A DNA stretch of 64,000 nt from an uncultured Eubacteriales bacterium. Lineage in GTDB: Bacteria > Bacillota > Clostridia > Oscillospirales > Acutalibacteraceae. The stretch spans positions 124,001 to 188,000 of the forward strand of contig CAJUDG010000001.1 of the NCBI GenBank assembly GCA_910584745.1. The letters are read 5' to 3'. Shown here in pieces: positions 9,238 through 16,535 of this stretch. The notes beneath the pieces were generated by a model. The model had not been told where the DNA came from. It made no database searches and saw only the letters and a program-made list of their open reading frames with translations. The translations under genes and the position numbers were made by a program. The stretch's first letter is position 1. Each line of letters starts with the position of its first letter.

Positions 9238-9933
9238 ATGCGGATAATGCAAAGAGCAAAAAAATATGCTGACTTTGCCATGATCGTATTATTGCCGCTT
9301 CTTATGGCGTACAGCATGGTGGGCGAAGCAGCACATGAGTGGTTAGGGACTGCAATGCTGGTTTTATTTGTAATTCATCATGTGCTTAATTTTCAATGGT
9401 TCAAATCCGTGGCAAAAGGGAAATATCCGCCTGCCCGGATATGTAGTATGATTATAAATTTACTGTTGCTAATTGATATGTTGGCTTTGGCGGTAAGTAG
9501 CATCATTTTGTCCCGTTATATATTTTCGTTTCTTCCGATAGATGGAGGAACTTCTTTTGCAAGAACCCTCCATCTTTTGGCATCCTATTGGGGGATGGTG
9601 ATTATGTCTCTCCATCTTGGCTTGCATTGCGGTTTGATATTGCAGAAGATTCAAAAGATGACTGTATTATCTATGACGCACCGGATAAAAAGATGTATAC
9701 AAATATGCTGTTCGCTTATTTCAATTTATGGCATATATGTTTTCTATTCGCGACATATTGGAGATTATATGCTACTTAAAACACAATTTGTATTCTTTGA
9801 TTTTGACGAAAAATTGATTCTATTTCTGCTTGATTATCTTACTATGATGATTTTATTTGCAACGGCTGGATATTATTTACAAAAAATATTTGTAAAGATA
9901 AGAAAGCGAAAAAAGCACAATAAAATTTCTTAA
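9238..9933 (+). CDS. DUF4405-type integral membrane protein
   Basis: 231 residues with about six hydrophobic segments. The first 145 residues match the DUF4405 pattern: GEAAHEWLGTAMLVLFVIHH followed by LNFQWFKS, and a later HLGLHCG. Paired intramembrane histidines of this kind suggest haem b ligation, which is known for related cytochrome b-like families and is inferred here. It follows the flavodoxin-like lipoprotein with a GGAGG ribosome site, so the two may form a small membrane electron-transfer unit. Codon use is AT-richer than in the housekeeping genes of the window, consistent with acquired DNA. Confidence 0.75.
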   Translation: MRIMQRAKKYADFAMIVLLPLLMAYSMVGEAAHEWLGTAMLVLFVIHHVLNFQWFKSVAKGKYPPARICSMIINLLLLIDMLALAVSSIILSRYIFSFLPIDGGTSFARTLHLLASYWGMVIMSLHLGLHCGLILQKIQKMTVLSMTHRIKRCIQICCSLISIYGIYVFYSRHIGDYMLLKTQFVFFDFDEKLILFLLDYLTMMILFATAGYYLQKIFVKIRKRKKHNKIS

Positions 9934-9974
9934 AATACAAAAGGATAAGTTAATGAACTATAAAAGGGTTATGT

Positions 9975-10244
9975 ATGATTAGCAAGAAAATTTCAGTGGA
10001 AGAAAATATAAAAAACAGAAAAGATATTGTGTCCAATCTCGTGCAAATAGCCTGTGGATATAAGAGTGATATTGAGATAGAGGCTGGCAATAAAAAAATA
10101 AATGCAAAAAGCCTTTTTGGAGCTATGCAGGTTGATATGAAACAATATGATACTGTAAAAATCATAGCTGATGGAGTTGATGAGAATGAAGCAATAAATG
10201 TGATCGAGGATTATTTTACTAAAATCAAAAAAGATACGGAATAA
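9975..10244 (+). CDS. HPr-like protein lacking the phosphorylatable histidine
   Basis: 89 residues that align along their length with the phosphocarrier HPr of the sugar phosphotransferase system: NLVQIACGYKSDIEIE, KKINAKSLFGAMQV, and DEAIN-type C-terminal helix. The regulatory serine equivalent (Ser46 in AKSLFGAM) is present. The active-site loop, normally GLHARPA around His15, reads NRKDIVS, so phosphotransfer from EI is not possible. HPr paralogues of this kind (for example Crh, which has Gln15) act only through the serine in carbon catabolite control; a similar regulatory role is inference. The start follows AAAAGGG. A terminator closes the gene. Confidence 0.65.
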   Translation: MISKKISVEENIKNRKDIVSNLVQIACGYKSDIEIEAGNKKINAKSLFGAMQVDMKQYDTVKIIADGVDENEAINVIEDYFTKIKKDTE

Positions 10245-10274
10245 GAATATAAGGCAAGCTAATCTTGCCCGGAA

Positions 10275-10306
10275 GGTCAGTCTGCCTTGTGTAGATTGGC
10301 CTTTTT
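10275..10306 (+). terminator. Rho-independent terminator after the HPr-like gene
   Basis: A 9-bp stem (10275-10283 with 10293-10301, two G-U pairs) and a 9-nt loop are followed by TTTTT. It ends the flavodoxin/DUF4405/HPr-like transcript. From here to 10460 I see only AT-rich sequence with a small direct repeat of CAATAAAT (10329-10347). Confidence 0.7.
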
Positions 10307-10460
10307 ACATAGCATTGTCGAAAACTGTCAATAAATGGCAATAAATTTTTTTGAGGTTTTTTCAAAAATTTTTCCGGTTTGCCATGCCGGGATGTGTTCT
10401 GGTATTACGAGGAGGTGAAAAACCAGCCGCGCTCGAATCTGACAGAAGGGAGGAAGTGCC

Positions 10461-10883
10461 ATGCTATCTCCTTCAAACGAAGACCGTATTTGCGCCATGT
10501 TCGATTCCTTCTGCAAAACGGTGTCGCGCAACTTTGTCAGAAATTTAGACCGGGCCGGGAACAACCGGGACAAGCATTTTGCCGACGAACCGGTAGACTA
10601 TCTTCTGGAAACATTAGGCCGCAGGGATGAATACCCTTCCGAGTCTTTCGTGCTTTATGTGGGCGGAAACTCCTGTGCGGTGGAGAGCGAAACTTTATAT
10701 AAAGCATTGTTATCCCTGCCGGAGAGGCAGAGGAACGTCCTGCTCTTGGACTTTTGGGGCGACCTCTCCGACCGGGAAATCTCGGAAAGGATGGAGGTGA
10801 CGCCGCGCACTGTCTATAACCTGCGGCAGCGCGCATTTAGCAAAATCCGCGAGTATTATGAAAAGCGGGGACGAGATCCATGA
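10461..10883 (+). CDS. Sigma-70 region 4-like protein of a conjugative element
   Basis: 140 residues. The C-terminal half holds a sigma region 4 helix-turn-helix: LYKALLSLPERQRNVLLLDF, DREISERMEVTPRTVYNLRQ, AFSKIREYY. Short sigma-like proteins of this type sit in the regulatory module of Tn916-like and other conjugative transposons of Firmicutes, followed by a small HTH protein exactly as here. The start has a GGGAGG site. The role is probably transcription of the element's own excision or transfer genes. Most of that element is missing from the window. Confidence 0.78.
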   Translation: MLSPSNEDRICAMFDSFCKTVSRNFVRNLDRAGNNRDKHFADEPVDYLLETLGRRDEYPSESFVLYVGGNSCAVESETLYKALLSLPERQRNVLLLDFWGDLSDREISERMEVTPRTVYNLRQRAFSKIREYYEKRGRDP

Positions 10884-11100
10884 ATTAAACTATGAGCTGA
10901 TCAAAAGAGCGGTTCACGGCGAGCCGGAGGCGTTGGAGGAAATTTTAAGGATATATGAGCCTTACCACGATTCCCTTGTGACTTCTGATGTTGCGGGGGC
11001 CGACGGCAGAATCCATAAGGTAATTGACGAGGACAAGAAAATTCAGGTACAGATGCACCTTGTGGACGTGATCCAGAAAAAATGGAGGGAACTGATATGA
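10858..11100 (+). CDS. Conjugative-transposon helix-turn-helix protein
   Basis: 80 residues, overlapping the sigma-like gene by 26 bp. The sequence (ELIKRAVHGEPEALEEILRIYEPY, then VDVIQKKWRELI at the end) matches the small HTH_16-type proteins that follow the sigma-like gene in Tn916-type elements. It is thought to work together with that factor. The stop overlaps the next start as ATGA, so the three genes are translationally coupled. Confidence 0.72.
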   Translation: MKSGDEIHELNYELIKRAVHGEPEALEEILRIYEPYHDSLVTSDVAGADGRIHKVIDEDKKIQVQMHLVDVIQKKWRELI

Positions 11101-11447
11101 ATTTACTGCCAGACCTGTTTTCCTTCGCCTATGTGCCGGGCTGGTACTGCCAGCTCGACGAGCTGGCGGGGCTGGCCTTACCGGAGCCGTGGAGGTTTCG
11201 GAATCCAGACTACTATACGAAAAATGCAGATACTCCGATATTAGAGCGATATATCCACTCGATATTCAAAAAACAAGTCATTGATTTTAACGAAGAACGG
11301 AACCCGGAGAAAGCGGCGGACTATCTCCATGTGGAGAACGAATTTGTCTGCTTCCATACCGGCCTGTATACACGCAGGTACAAGGCGATCTATGGCTGCT
11401 TTGACCGGAACAAGCGGCAGGCCAGTACCAGCACCCGGACCAGTTAG
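11097..11447 (+). pseudogene. DUF3825-domain protein, 3'-truncated
   Basis: Starts at an ATG coupled to the preceding stop and preceded by GGAGGG. FSFAYVPGWYCQLDELAGLALPEPW, PILERYIHSIFKK, DYLHVENEFVCFHTGLYTRRY and IYGCFDRNK match the first half of DUF3825 proteins, which are found in mobile elements and have no established function. After about 11418 the frame enters a few meaningless residues and stops, because a parA fragment has been joined on in another frame. The last 100-150 residues usual for the family are gone. Confidence 0.7.
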
Positions 11448-12052
11448 AGGAAACCCTCTCCACAGTGCTGGGCAAGGTCATAGAGGACAAGCCCCTGCTC
11501 TCCGGCGAGGGAATCATTCACCACCAGGAAGGCGTAGACCTTCTCCCAGCCAACATCGACCTTGCGGCTACGGAAGTCACTCTGGTAAACATCATGAGCC
11601 GGGAAACCCTCCTGCGCGAGTACCTGAACACCATCCGGGACCAGTACGACATTATTCTTCTGGACTGCTGCCCCTCGCTTGGTATGCTGACCATCAACGC
11701 CCTATCAGCCGCCGATACGCTTATCATCCCCATGATGGCCCACTACCTGTCCCTAAAAGGCATGGAACAGCTCATGAGGACCATCGGCAGGGTAAAACGT
11801 CAAATCAACCCAAGCCTTACCATCAGCGGTATTCTTGTCACCATGGCTGATATGCGGACTACATACTCTCAGGAAATCGTGGAACTGCTGAGAAATTCCT
11901 ATGGCACTCAACTTAAAATTTTCGACACCATCATCCCCCGCTCCATCCGGGCGGCAGAAACCAGCGCCGAGGGCAAGAGCATATTTCTTCACGATCCGTC
12001 TGGTAAGGTTTCGGCAGCATATGAGGCCCTGACTTTGAAGGTAGCGTCATGA
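11420..12052 (+). pseudogene. parA: ParA-family partition ATPase, 5'-truncated
   Basis: The frame opens at about 11420 as GQYQHPDQLEETLSTVLGKV and runs through LLPANIDLAATEV, the Walker A'/B region YDIILLDCCPSLGMLTINAL, VRAAETSAEGKSI-type motif (IRAAETSAEGKSIFLHDP) to a stop overlapping parB as ATGA. The deviant Walker A loop (KGGVGKT) that binds ATP should lie about 40 residues further upstream and is absent, so the protein cannot work as an ATPase. A GTG at 11465 could still start a shortened product. The coupling to parB is typical of plasmid and integrative-element partition loci. Confidence 0.8.
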
Positions 12053-13125
12053 AAAGCAGTGCGGCGAAAATCCAAGTGACCGGCCTGGGCGCTCTGTTCG
12101 GCGAAGCTCCTGCCCAAGCCGCTGGCGACCAGATAAAAGAAATCCCACTGGCAGAACTGCACCCCTTCAAGGACCACCCATTTCATGTGGTGGACGATGA
12201 AAAAATGCAGGAAATGGCTGAGAGTGTAGCTCAATACGGAGTTCTTGTGCCGGGTATCGTTCGGCCCAGGCAGGAGGGCGGCTATGAGATTGTGGCGGGG
12301 CACCGCCGCAGGCGGGCAAGTGAGCTGGCGGATAAAGAGACTATGCCGGTCATTGTCCGGGATATGGACGATGATGAGGCCACGATAATCATGGTGGATT
12401 CTAACCTTCAGAGGGAGAAGATTCTGCCCAGTGAAAAGGCATTTGCCTATAAGATGAAATTGGAGGCCATGAAACATCAAGGCGAACGTGGTAACCCAAC
12501 TTGTGCACGAGCCGTGCACAAGTTGAAATCGAGAGACATTCTCGCCCAGCAGGCCGGGGAGAAATCAGGCATGGCAATCACCCGCTATATCTCGCTGACA
12601 AGGCTGATTGAACCCTTCCTGCAATATGTTGACGAGGGCAAAATCTCCGTGAACTGCGCCGCCGACTACCTGTCCGCGCTATCTGAAAAACAGCAGCGGG
12701 ACGTAAAACTGGTTATGACATCTACAGGTCTGTTCCCCTCGCCAAAACAGATGGCAGAGCTGAAAGAGTATAGCCGCGCAGACGGCTGGAACGCTGAGGG
12801 AGTTCATGAAATACTGAAAGTGCAGGACAATACCGGGAAGGATGGAAAGTTGGATGTACTGAAAGCCTTTCCAGAGGGCGACGAGCGTAAGGCCATAAAC
12901 GCGGTATTTGATGAACTTATCGTTGAGCTGAAGCGGAAGCAGATACTTACCCATTCCGACACAACGCCGTCACTTCGGACACAGGAATTTAAGGAGAATG
13001 AACAGCTTTCATTTTTCAGCGGGGAGCGGGTTTCTGTTGTGGAGCGGGTCACGACCATTAAGCAGGCGAGAAAAGCGAACCCGCCGCTGACCGCCTTGGA
13101 AAAAAGCCATGAGCCCAGGTTATGA
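12049..13125 (+). CDS. parB: ParB-family partition protein
   Basis: 358 residues, intact. The N-terminal ParB/Srx domain is clear: IKEIPLAELHPFKDHPFHV, MAESVAQYGVLVPGIVRP, the CTP-binding GHRRRRASEL, and VDSNLQREKILPSEKAFAYKM. A central HTH (about 165-230) includes MAITRYISLTRLI and ISVNCAADYLSAL, followed by a C-terminal region. This lineage of ParB is carried by integrative and conjugative elements of gut Firmicutes rather than being the chromosomal Spo0J; it lacks a typical dimerisation tail. The overlapping parA is broken. No parS-like repeat was recognised nearby. Confidence 0.85.
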   Translation: MKSSAAKIQVTGLGALFGEAPAQAAGDQIKEIPLAELHPFKDHPFHVVDDEKMQEMAESVAQYGVLVPGIVRPRQEGGYEIVAGHRRRRASELADKETMPVIVRDMDDDEATIIMVDSNLQREKILPSEKAFAYKMKLEAMKHQGERGNPTCARAVHKLKSRDILAQQAGEKSGMAITRYISLTRLIEPFLQYVDEGKISVNCAADYLSALSEKQQRDVKLVMTSTGLFPSPKQMAELKEYSRADGWNAEGVHEILKVQDNTGKDGKLDVLKAFPEGDERKAINAVFDELIVELKRKQILTHSDTTPSLRTQEFKENEQLSFFSGERVSVVERVTTIKQARKANPPLTALEKSHEPRL

Positions 13126-13445
13126 GCCGGACACGGACAGAAATCCATTATGTCAGGACACTGAAACGATATGCGGATTTAAGGTAATAAAAATCCCCCG
13201 GAAACCCGACTACATCCCCATAACCCAGGAAGAATTTCACCAAGAAGTCGTATCGGCCTGGAGCCGGGGCGGGTACATGGAAAAAACTGCCGCCGTCTTT
13301 CATGGCGGGGAGCTGGAATGGGCCGCGCTGTACAATGACGATGATATGGCAGTCCGGGGCGCTGTGGCCTGCCGCGCCAGCGAAGAATACCAGTTAAAGC
13401 TCGTGAATGACCCTGTGCCAGCGGTCAGGAAAATGCTGGCTTTAG
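13109..13445 (+). pseudogene. Uncharacterised partition-locus protein, 3'-truncated
   Basis: Reads from 13109 (overlapping the parB end) through PDYIPITQEEFHQEVVSAWS, GGYMEKTAAVFHGGELEWAA, NDDDMAVRGAVACRASEEYQ and DPVPAVRKML; it then meets sirtuin sequence of the opposite strand at about 13440-13446. I do not recognise a named family. An alternative 21-codon start at 13122, coupled ATGA to parB, reads MSRTRTEIHYVRTLKRYADL and ends at 13187, right where the longer frame becomes convincing. The true gene may therefore be that start plus this body, split by a one-base shift near 13185. Confidence 0.5.
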
Positions 13446-13750
13446 ACCGGCCTGGGGGCACGTTCATAGCGGTTCACCATGATATGGCGGCTCCACCACG
13501 CCCAATATTCCTCCAATGTTTCAAAGGGATAGAAGCCCCCGGAGTACATATCCTGGATGCCATATTTCTCCTGAAAATCCCCAAACGTCTTTGTGAACCG
13601 CTCCCCGGAATAGGTCAGCTCCGCAGAGGTGGACAGTCCCGCCCCTGCACCGATCATCACAGCGTCAGCTTGTTCAACGAGCTGCTTCAACTGTTGTATT
13701 TGGGCCGAGAAGTCTTTGATATATCTGCTTGTCTGTATCTTTGAAAACAT
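13442..13750 (-). pseudogene. SIR2-family (SirTM-like) protein, 3'-truncated
   Basis: The first 102 residues of a sirtuin: ADAVMIGAGAGLSTSAELTY with SGERF, then MYSGGFYPFETLEEYWAWWS and VNRYERAPRPV, where the expected sequence breaks off at the stop. The NAD-binding GAGLS motif is present, but the catalytic His and zinc-binding cysteines of the missing two thirds are not. The start lies inside the end of the macrodomain gene (77-bp overlap), the arrangement known for class M sirtuins, which ADP-ribosylate proteins and are encoded next to a macrodomain hydrolase in Staphylococcus and Streptococcus. The truncated product would be inactive. Confidence 0.75.
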
Positions 13751-14480
13751 TGAAGATCACCTTTTGGATAGAAGATGGGGTTTGCAGGAAGCCGGTCACG
13801 GTTTTGACCGCGATTTCAGCGGCTTCCTGATTGGGAAAATGGAACACCCCGGTGGAAATACAACAGAACGCAATACTTTCCAGGCTGTTTTTTGCGGCCA
13901 ACTCCAAACAGGAGCGGTAGCAGGAGGCCAATAGCTCTCGATCACGCTGGGTCACACGCCCCTCAATGATTGGGCCGACTGTGTGAAGAACATATCGGCT
14001 TGGCAGGTTGAAAGCCGGGGGAATCTTCGCCTGCCCGGTAGGTTCCTCGTGTCCTTGCCGGTTCATCAGTTCATCACAGCATAGCCGCAACTGGATACCG
14101 CTCTTGCTGTGAACGATGTTATCAATGCAGGAATGGAGGGCGCGGAAACAGCCCCTCATACCGCTGTTGGCTGCATTGACAATGGCATCTGCGTTCAGGG
14201 TCGTTATATCGCCCTGCCATAAGACCAACCGCTCGTCGCAGCGGAGGGACGGAAGGGTGTGAATGTCCACTACTCCCGTCATATCCCGCTCAGTGGACAG
14301 GTACTCGTCCTGTACCGTCAGGAAGTCCTCTCCAACCGGCATGGGTGGACGCACGTTCATCAGCGCCCGGAGTAAATCTTTCTGCCCCTGAGCATCCTCC
14401 GGGATCACGATGCCTTGGTACTGCGTATCTTCCGACAATAGCACCCGGATCAGATAGCGGCGTTGTTCTTCGTGCGTCAT
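13674..14480 (-). CDS. Zinc-type macrodomain protein (protein-ADP-ribose hydrolase)
   Basis: 268 residues, intact. An N-terminal helical region (about 1-85, RRYLIRVLLSEDTQYQGIVI, ALMNVRPPMPV) precedes the macrodomain: LVLWQGDITTLNADAIVNAA binds ADP-ribose, and CFRALHSCIDNIVHSKSGIQ with EPTGQAKIPPAFNLPSRYVL matches the Zn-containing macrodomains associated with class M sirtuins, where Cys/His/Cys ligands hold the metal. Such enzymes remove mono-ADP-ribose placed by the partner sirtuin. The start follows AGGAGG. The sirtuin gene overlaps its end but is broken, so the modifying half of the pair is lost here. Confidence 0.85.
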   Translation of the reverse strand: MTHEEQRRYLIRVLLSEDTQYQGIVIPEDAQGQKDLLRALMNVRPPMPVGEDFLTVQDEYLSTERDMTGVVDIHTLPSLRCDERLVLWQGDITTLNADAIVNAANSGMRGCFRALHSCIDNIVHSKSGIQLRLCCDELMNRQGHEEPTGQAKIPPAFNLPSRYVLHTVGPIIEGRVTQRDRELLASCYRSCLELAAKNSLESIAFCCISTGVFHFPNQEAAEIAVKTVTGFLQTPSSIQKVIFNVFKDTDKQIYQRLLGPNTTVEAAR

Positions 14481-14981
14481 GCGCTTGCCTCCTGACTTGC
14501 CTTGATTGCGAATATATTCTGATAATTCTGACGGGATGGCCGGTGCAGTTCAATTTCCCATATCGACACCGTGCTTCGGTTTACGCCCAGCAGTTGAGAA
14601 AAGCGATTTTGTGACAGACCTAATTCATTACGGATATTTTTTGATGCGCTGCCCATAGCCAGGGGACACAAACCTTGTGTAATCGTCCAGCAGAAGGCCG
14701 CTGTCCATATCCAGCGCCTGGGCCAGCTTTTGTGCTTGGTCATCGTAGATTTCTTGGAACTGCTTTTCGTAGTTCACGATCTCCCCGGCTGATACACCTA
14801 TCATACCGGCCAACTCGTCCTTTGACAACCCCCGCAGTCTGCGGTAATAGGCGAGCTGTTCATGGGGCGGTGCGGCCTTATCTACTTTCGGCAGGTCGTA
14901 GACAAGGTGCAATAAGCATTTGCCCTGAACGATGTTGTAAACCGGCGTGTGATTCACGCTGGTATCGAGTTGTCGATACAA
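14477..14981 (-). pseudogene. Two-HTH (XRE-type) regulator, frameshifted and probably 5'-truncated
   Basis: The first frame (14628-14981) contains YYRRLRGLSKDELAGMIGVS, an XRE helix-turn-helix, and ends GYGQRIKKYP. The second frame (14477 to about 14645) continues NIRNELGLSQNRFSQLLGVN with STVSIWE, a second such domain, and its end overlaps the macrodomain start. The shift falls at a run of six A on the minus strand (14638-14643); one extra A would join both into a protein of about 165 residues. Upstream the frame begins with a TTG or GTG inside a truncated second macrodomain gene, so the true N-terminus is uncertain. Likely a local repressor of the sirtuin/macrodomain genes (inference). Confidence 0.6.
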
Positions 14982-15322
14982 TCATGCCCCGGCACGAAAC
15001 ACCCCAGCATTTGCGAATTGGCAGCGTTGACGATTGCCCCGCATTTTAGCGTGGTGATGTCCCCTTGCCAGAGATAAATTCCCGGCTGAACAGGGCGTAA
15101 ATCTTTATAGTTTGTAACGCCCTTTTGCCTGATTTCTTCCCGCAGGTACGCATCTTGCACCAGCAAAAGTTCTTCGCTTGCGGGCCTGGGCGGGCGTACG
15201 TTGAACAGCGCCCGCAATAGCCGCTTTTGCGACTTTTCATCACCCAGGATTTCCGCGTTCTCCCCACGCTCGGCCAGCAGGGCCCGTATCAGCTGCCCGC
15301 GCCTCTCGTCTTGAATACTCAT
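14954..15322 (-). pseudogene. Second macrodomain protein, 3'-truncated
   Basis: A separate homologue of the intact macrodomain gene: QLIRALLAERGENAEILGDE, LLRALFNVRPPRPASEELLL, YLWQGDITTLKCGAIVNAAN, then QMLGCFVPGHDCIDN, at which point homology stops and four stray residues lead to a stop. The remaining about 150 residues are missing. Its ATG overlaps the nitroreductase stop (ATGA), so this copy seems to be the native last gene of the ACGX operon before truncation. A small inverted repeat (TATCGA/TCGATA, 14963-14978) lies at the break. Confidence 0.75.
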
Positions 15323-15903
15323 ACGCACAGTACTCTCCCCTCTTTCCGGGGCTTGGGTGTGGGCTCTTTGCTGTCCGCTGGGTAGCCCAGGACCAGCTGT
15401 GCCACAGCATAATAGTCCCCGCGAATCTGCCATTTTCGCAGGATCTCCTGCCCATACGGGTCGGCGAAAGCCTGCCAGCCCGCGCCGATATAGCAGCTGC
15501 CGATACCCAGCGCATCCGCCGCCAGCATCATATTCTCCGCTGCCATGGCGCAGTCCTCCTTGGTGAAAAGAAAGTCCTTCAATCCGAACAGTGTAATCAC
15601 CGTGGGCGCGTCATAAAAGGCGTTCTTGATGCTCGGGTCGTCTGCGATGCTGGGCTGTTCTTTTGACACATAGGCCGTGGCGGTGGCCATTTTGGGATGG
15701 GCGTTTGCCCGCTTTATCCTGCCCAACCTCTCGTTCACCTCCCGGTCCTGGCACACGGCGAACATCACCCCCTGCCTGCCGCCCGCGCTGGGTGCGTAAA
15801 GCCCGGCCTCCAGAATCTGTTGAAGCTCGTTCTCCCCAATCTGTTTCGTCTGAAATCGCCGGATGCTACGGCGATGCATGATGGTCTCATACGCGTCACT
15901 CAT
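15319..15903 (-). CDS. Nitroreductase-family flavoprotein
   Basis: 194 residues from MSDAYETIMHRRSIRRF, the FMN-phosphate-binding RRSIRRF motif of the family. APSAGGRQGVMFAV, the AMAAENMMLAADALGIGSCY helix and a terminal VLGYPADSKEPTPKPRK are also typical. These enzymes reduce nitro compounds, quinones or flavin-type substrates with NAD(P)H. The gene overlaps the upstream flavin/ferredoxin gene by 8 bp and the downstream macrodomain gene by 4 bp, so it belongs to the ACGX radical-SAM operon. It may supply or take up electrons during peptide modification; this is inference from position. Confidence 0.83.
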   Translation of the reverse strand: MSDAYETIMHRRSIRRFQTKQIGENELQQILEAGLYAPSAGGRQGVMFAVCQDREVNERLGRIKRANAHPKMATATAYVSKEQPSIADDPSIKNAFYDAPTVITLFGLKDFLFTKEDCAMAAENMMLAADALGIGSCYIGAGWQAFADPYGQEILRKWQIRGDYYAVAQLVLGYPADSKEPTPKPRKEGRVLCV

Positions 15904-16534
15904 GTGGGTCCGCCCCCTTTCCAAGCCGCTCCACCGCTCCCGCCGGGCAGCTCTCAAAGCAGGCACCGCAGTGCAGGCAGTGGGTGGGCTCAATGCGGTA
16001 TGGTGTTCCCGGTTCTATACATCGTTGTGGGCAATGCTCTAAACAGGTCCCACAGCCAATGCAATTTTCAGTAATCCTATATCCTTTGTTGGCATTAGTC
16101 TCTATGCTTCCAAAGGTGTATCCTTCACGAAAAATCGGGTTCACACCCAGGTTGAAATACTCTATGTTCCCGCCTTTGATCTCAAACACAATGCCGATCT
16201 TTCTGGTATCGCCGGGGTAGATGTTGGCAAGATAGGGCTGCTCGGCGAAGATAGTATCTATCCACTTTTTTTGCTCGTCCTCCGGCGTGGGGACAGCTTT
16301 CGCGGAGAGCCGTATCATCTCCTTAAACTTGGTATAGCCCAAAATCTGCACCCGACCATCCGAAAGCAGCTCCCGGCAGAAGTCCTTGCCCCGGGCGGTG
16401 AAAAAGTACATCGCGTCCGGCTCATAGTGGATAGCGCTGATGTTGCGGATCTGGGGCGCGCACTCCGCGTCCACTGTGGCAAAGGCCAGCACGCCTACAT
16501 ATTCCAGCTTTTTCAAGCAAGTTTGTGCGTCCAT
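15896..16534 (-). CDS. FMN split-barrel protein with two [4Fe-4S] clusters
   Basis: 212 residues. Residues 1-130 form a pyridoxamine-5'-phosphate-oxidase-like FMN barrel (GVLAFATVDAECAPQIRNIS, AMYFFTARGKDFCRELL). Residues about 155-205 contain two ferredoxin motifs, CIGCGTCLEHCPQRC and CLHCGACFESCPAG. The protein can therefore pass electrons between ferredoxin and flavin. It starts 1 bp after the radical SAM stop, inside the ACGX operon, and is a good candidate for the electron supply that reduces the radical SAM clusters. This role is inferred; homologues also occur outside RiPP loci. Confidence 0.85.
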   Translation of the reverse strand: MDAQTCLKKLEYVGVLAFATVDAECAPQIRNISAIHYEPDAMYFFTARGKDFCRELLSDGRVQILGYTKFKEMIRLSAKAVPTPEDEQKKWIDTIFAEQPYLANIYPGDTRKIGIVFEIKGGNIEYFNLGVNPIFREGYTFGSIETNANKGYRITENCIGCGTCLEHCPQRCIEPGTPYRIEPTHCLHCGACFESCPAGAVERLGKGADPHE

Positions 16535-16535
16535 T

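Noticed and set aside
12049..13125. ParB as the chromosomal Spo0J and a nearby replication origin
   Set aside because: The sequence type and overlapping broken parA with conjugative-element genes point to an element; no dnaA, gidB or DnaA boxes are in the window.
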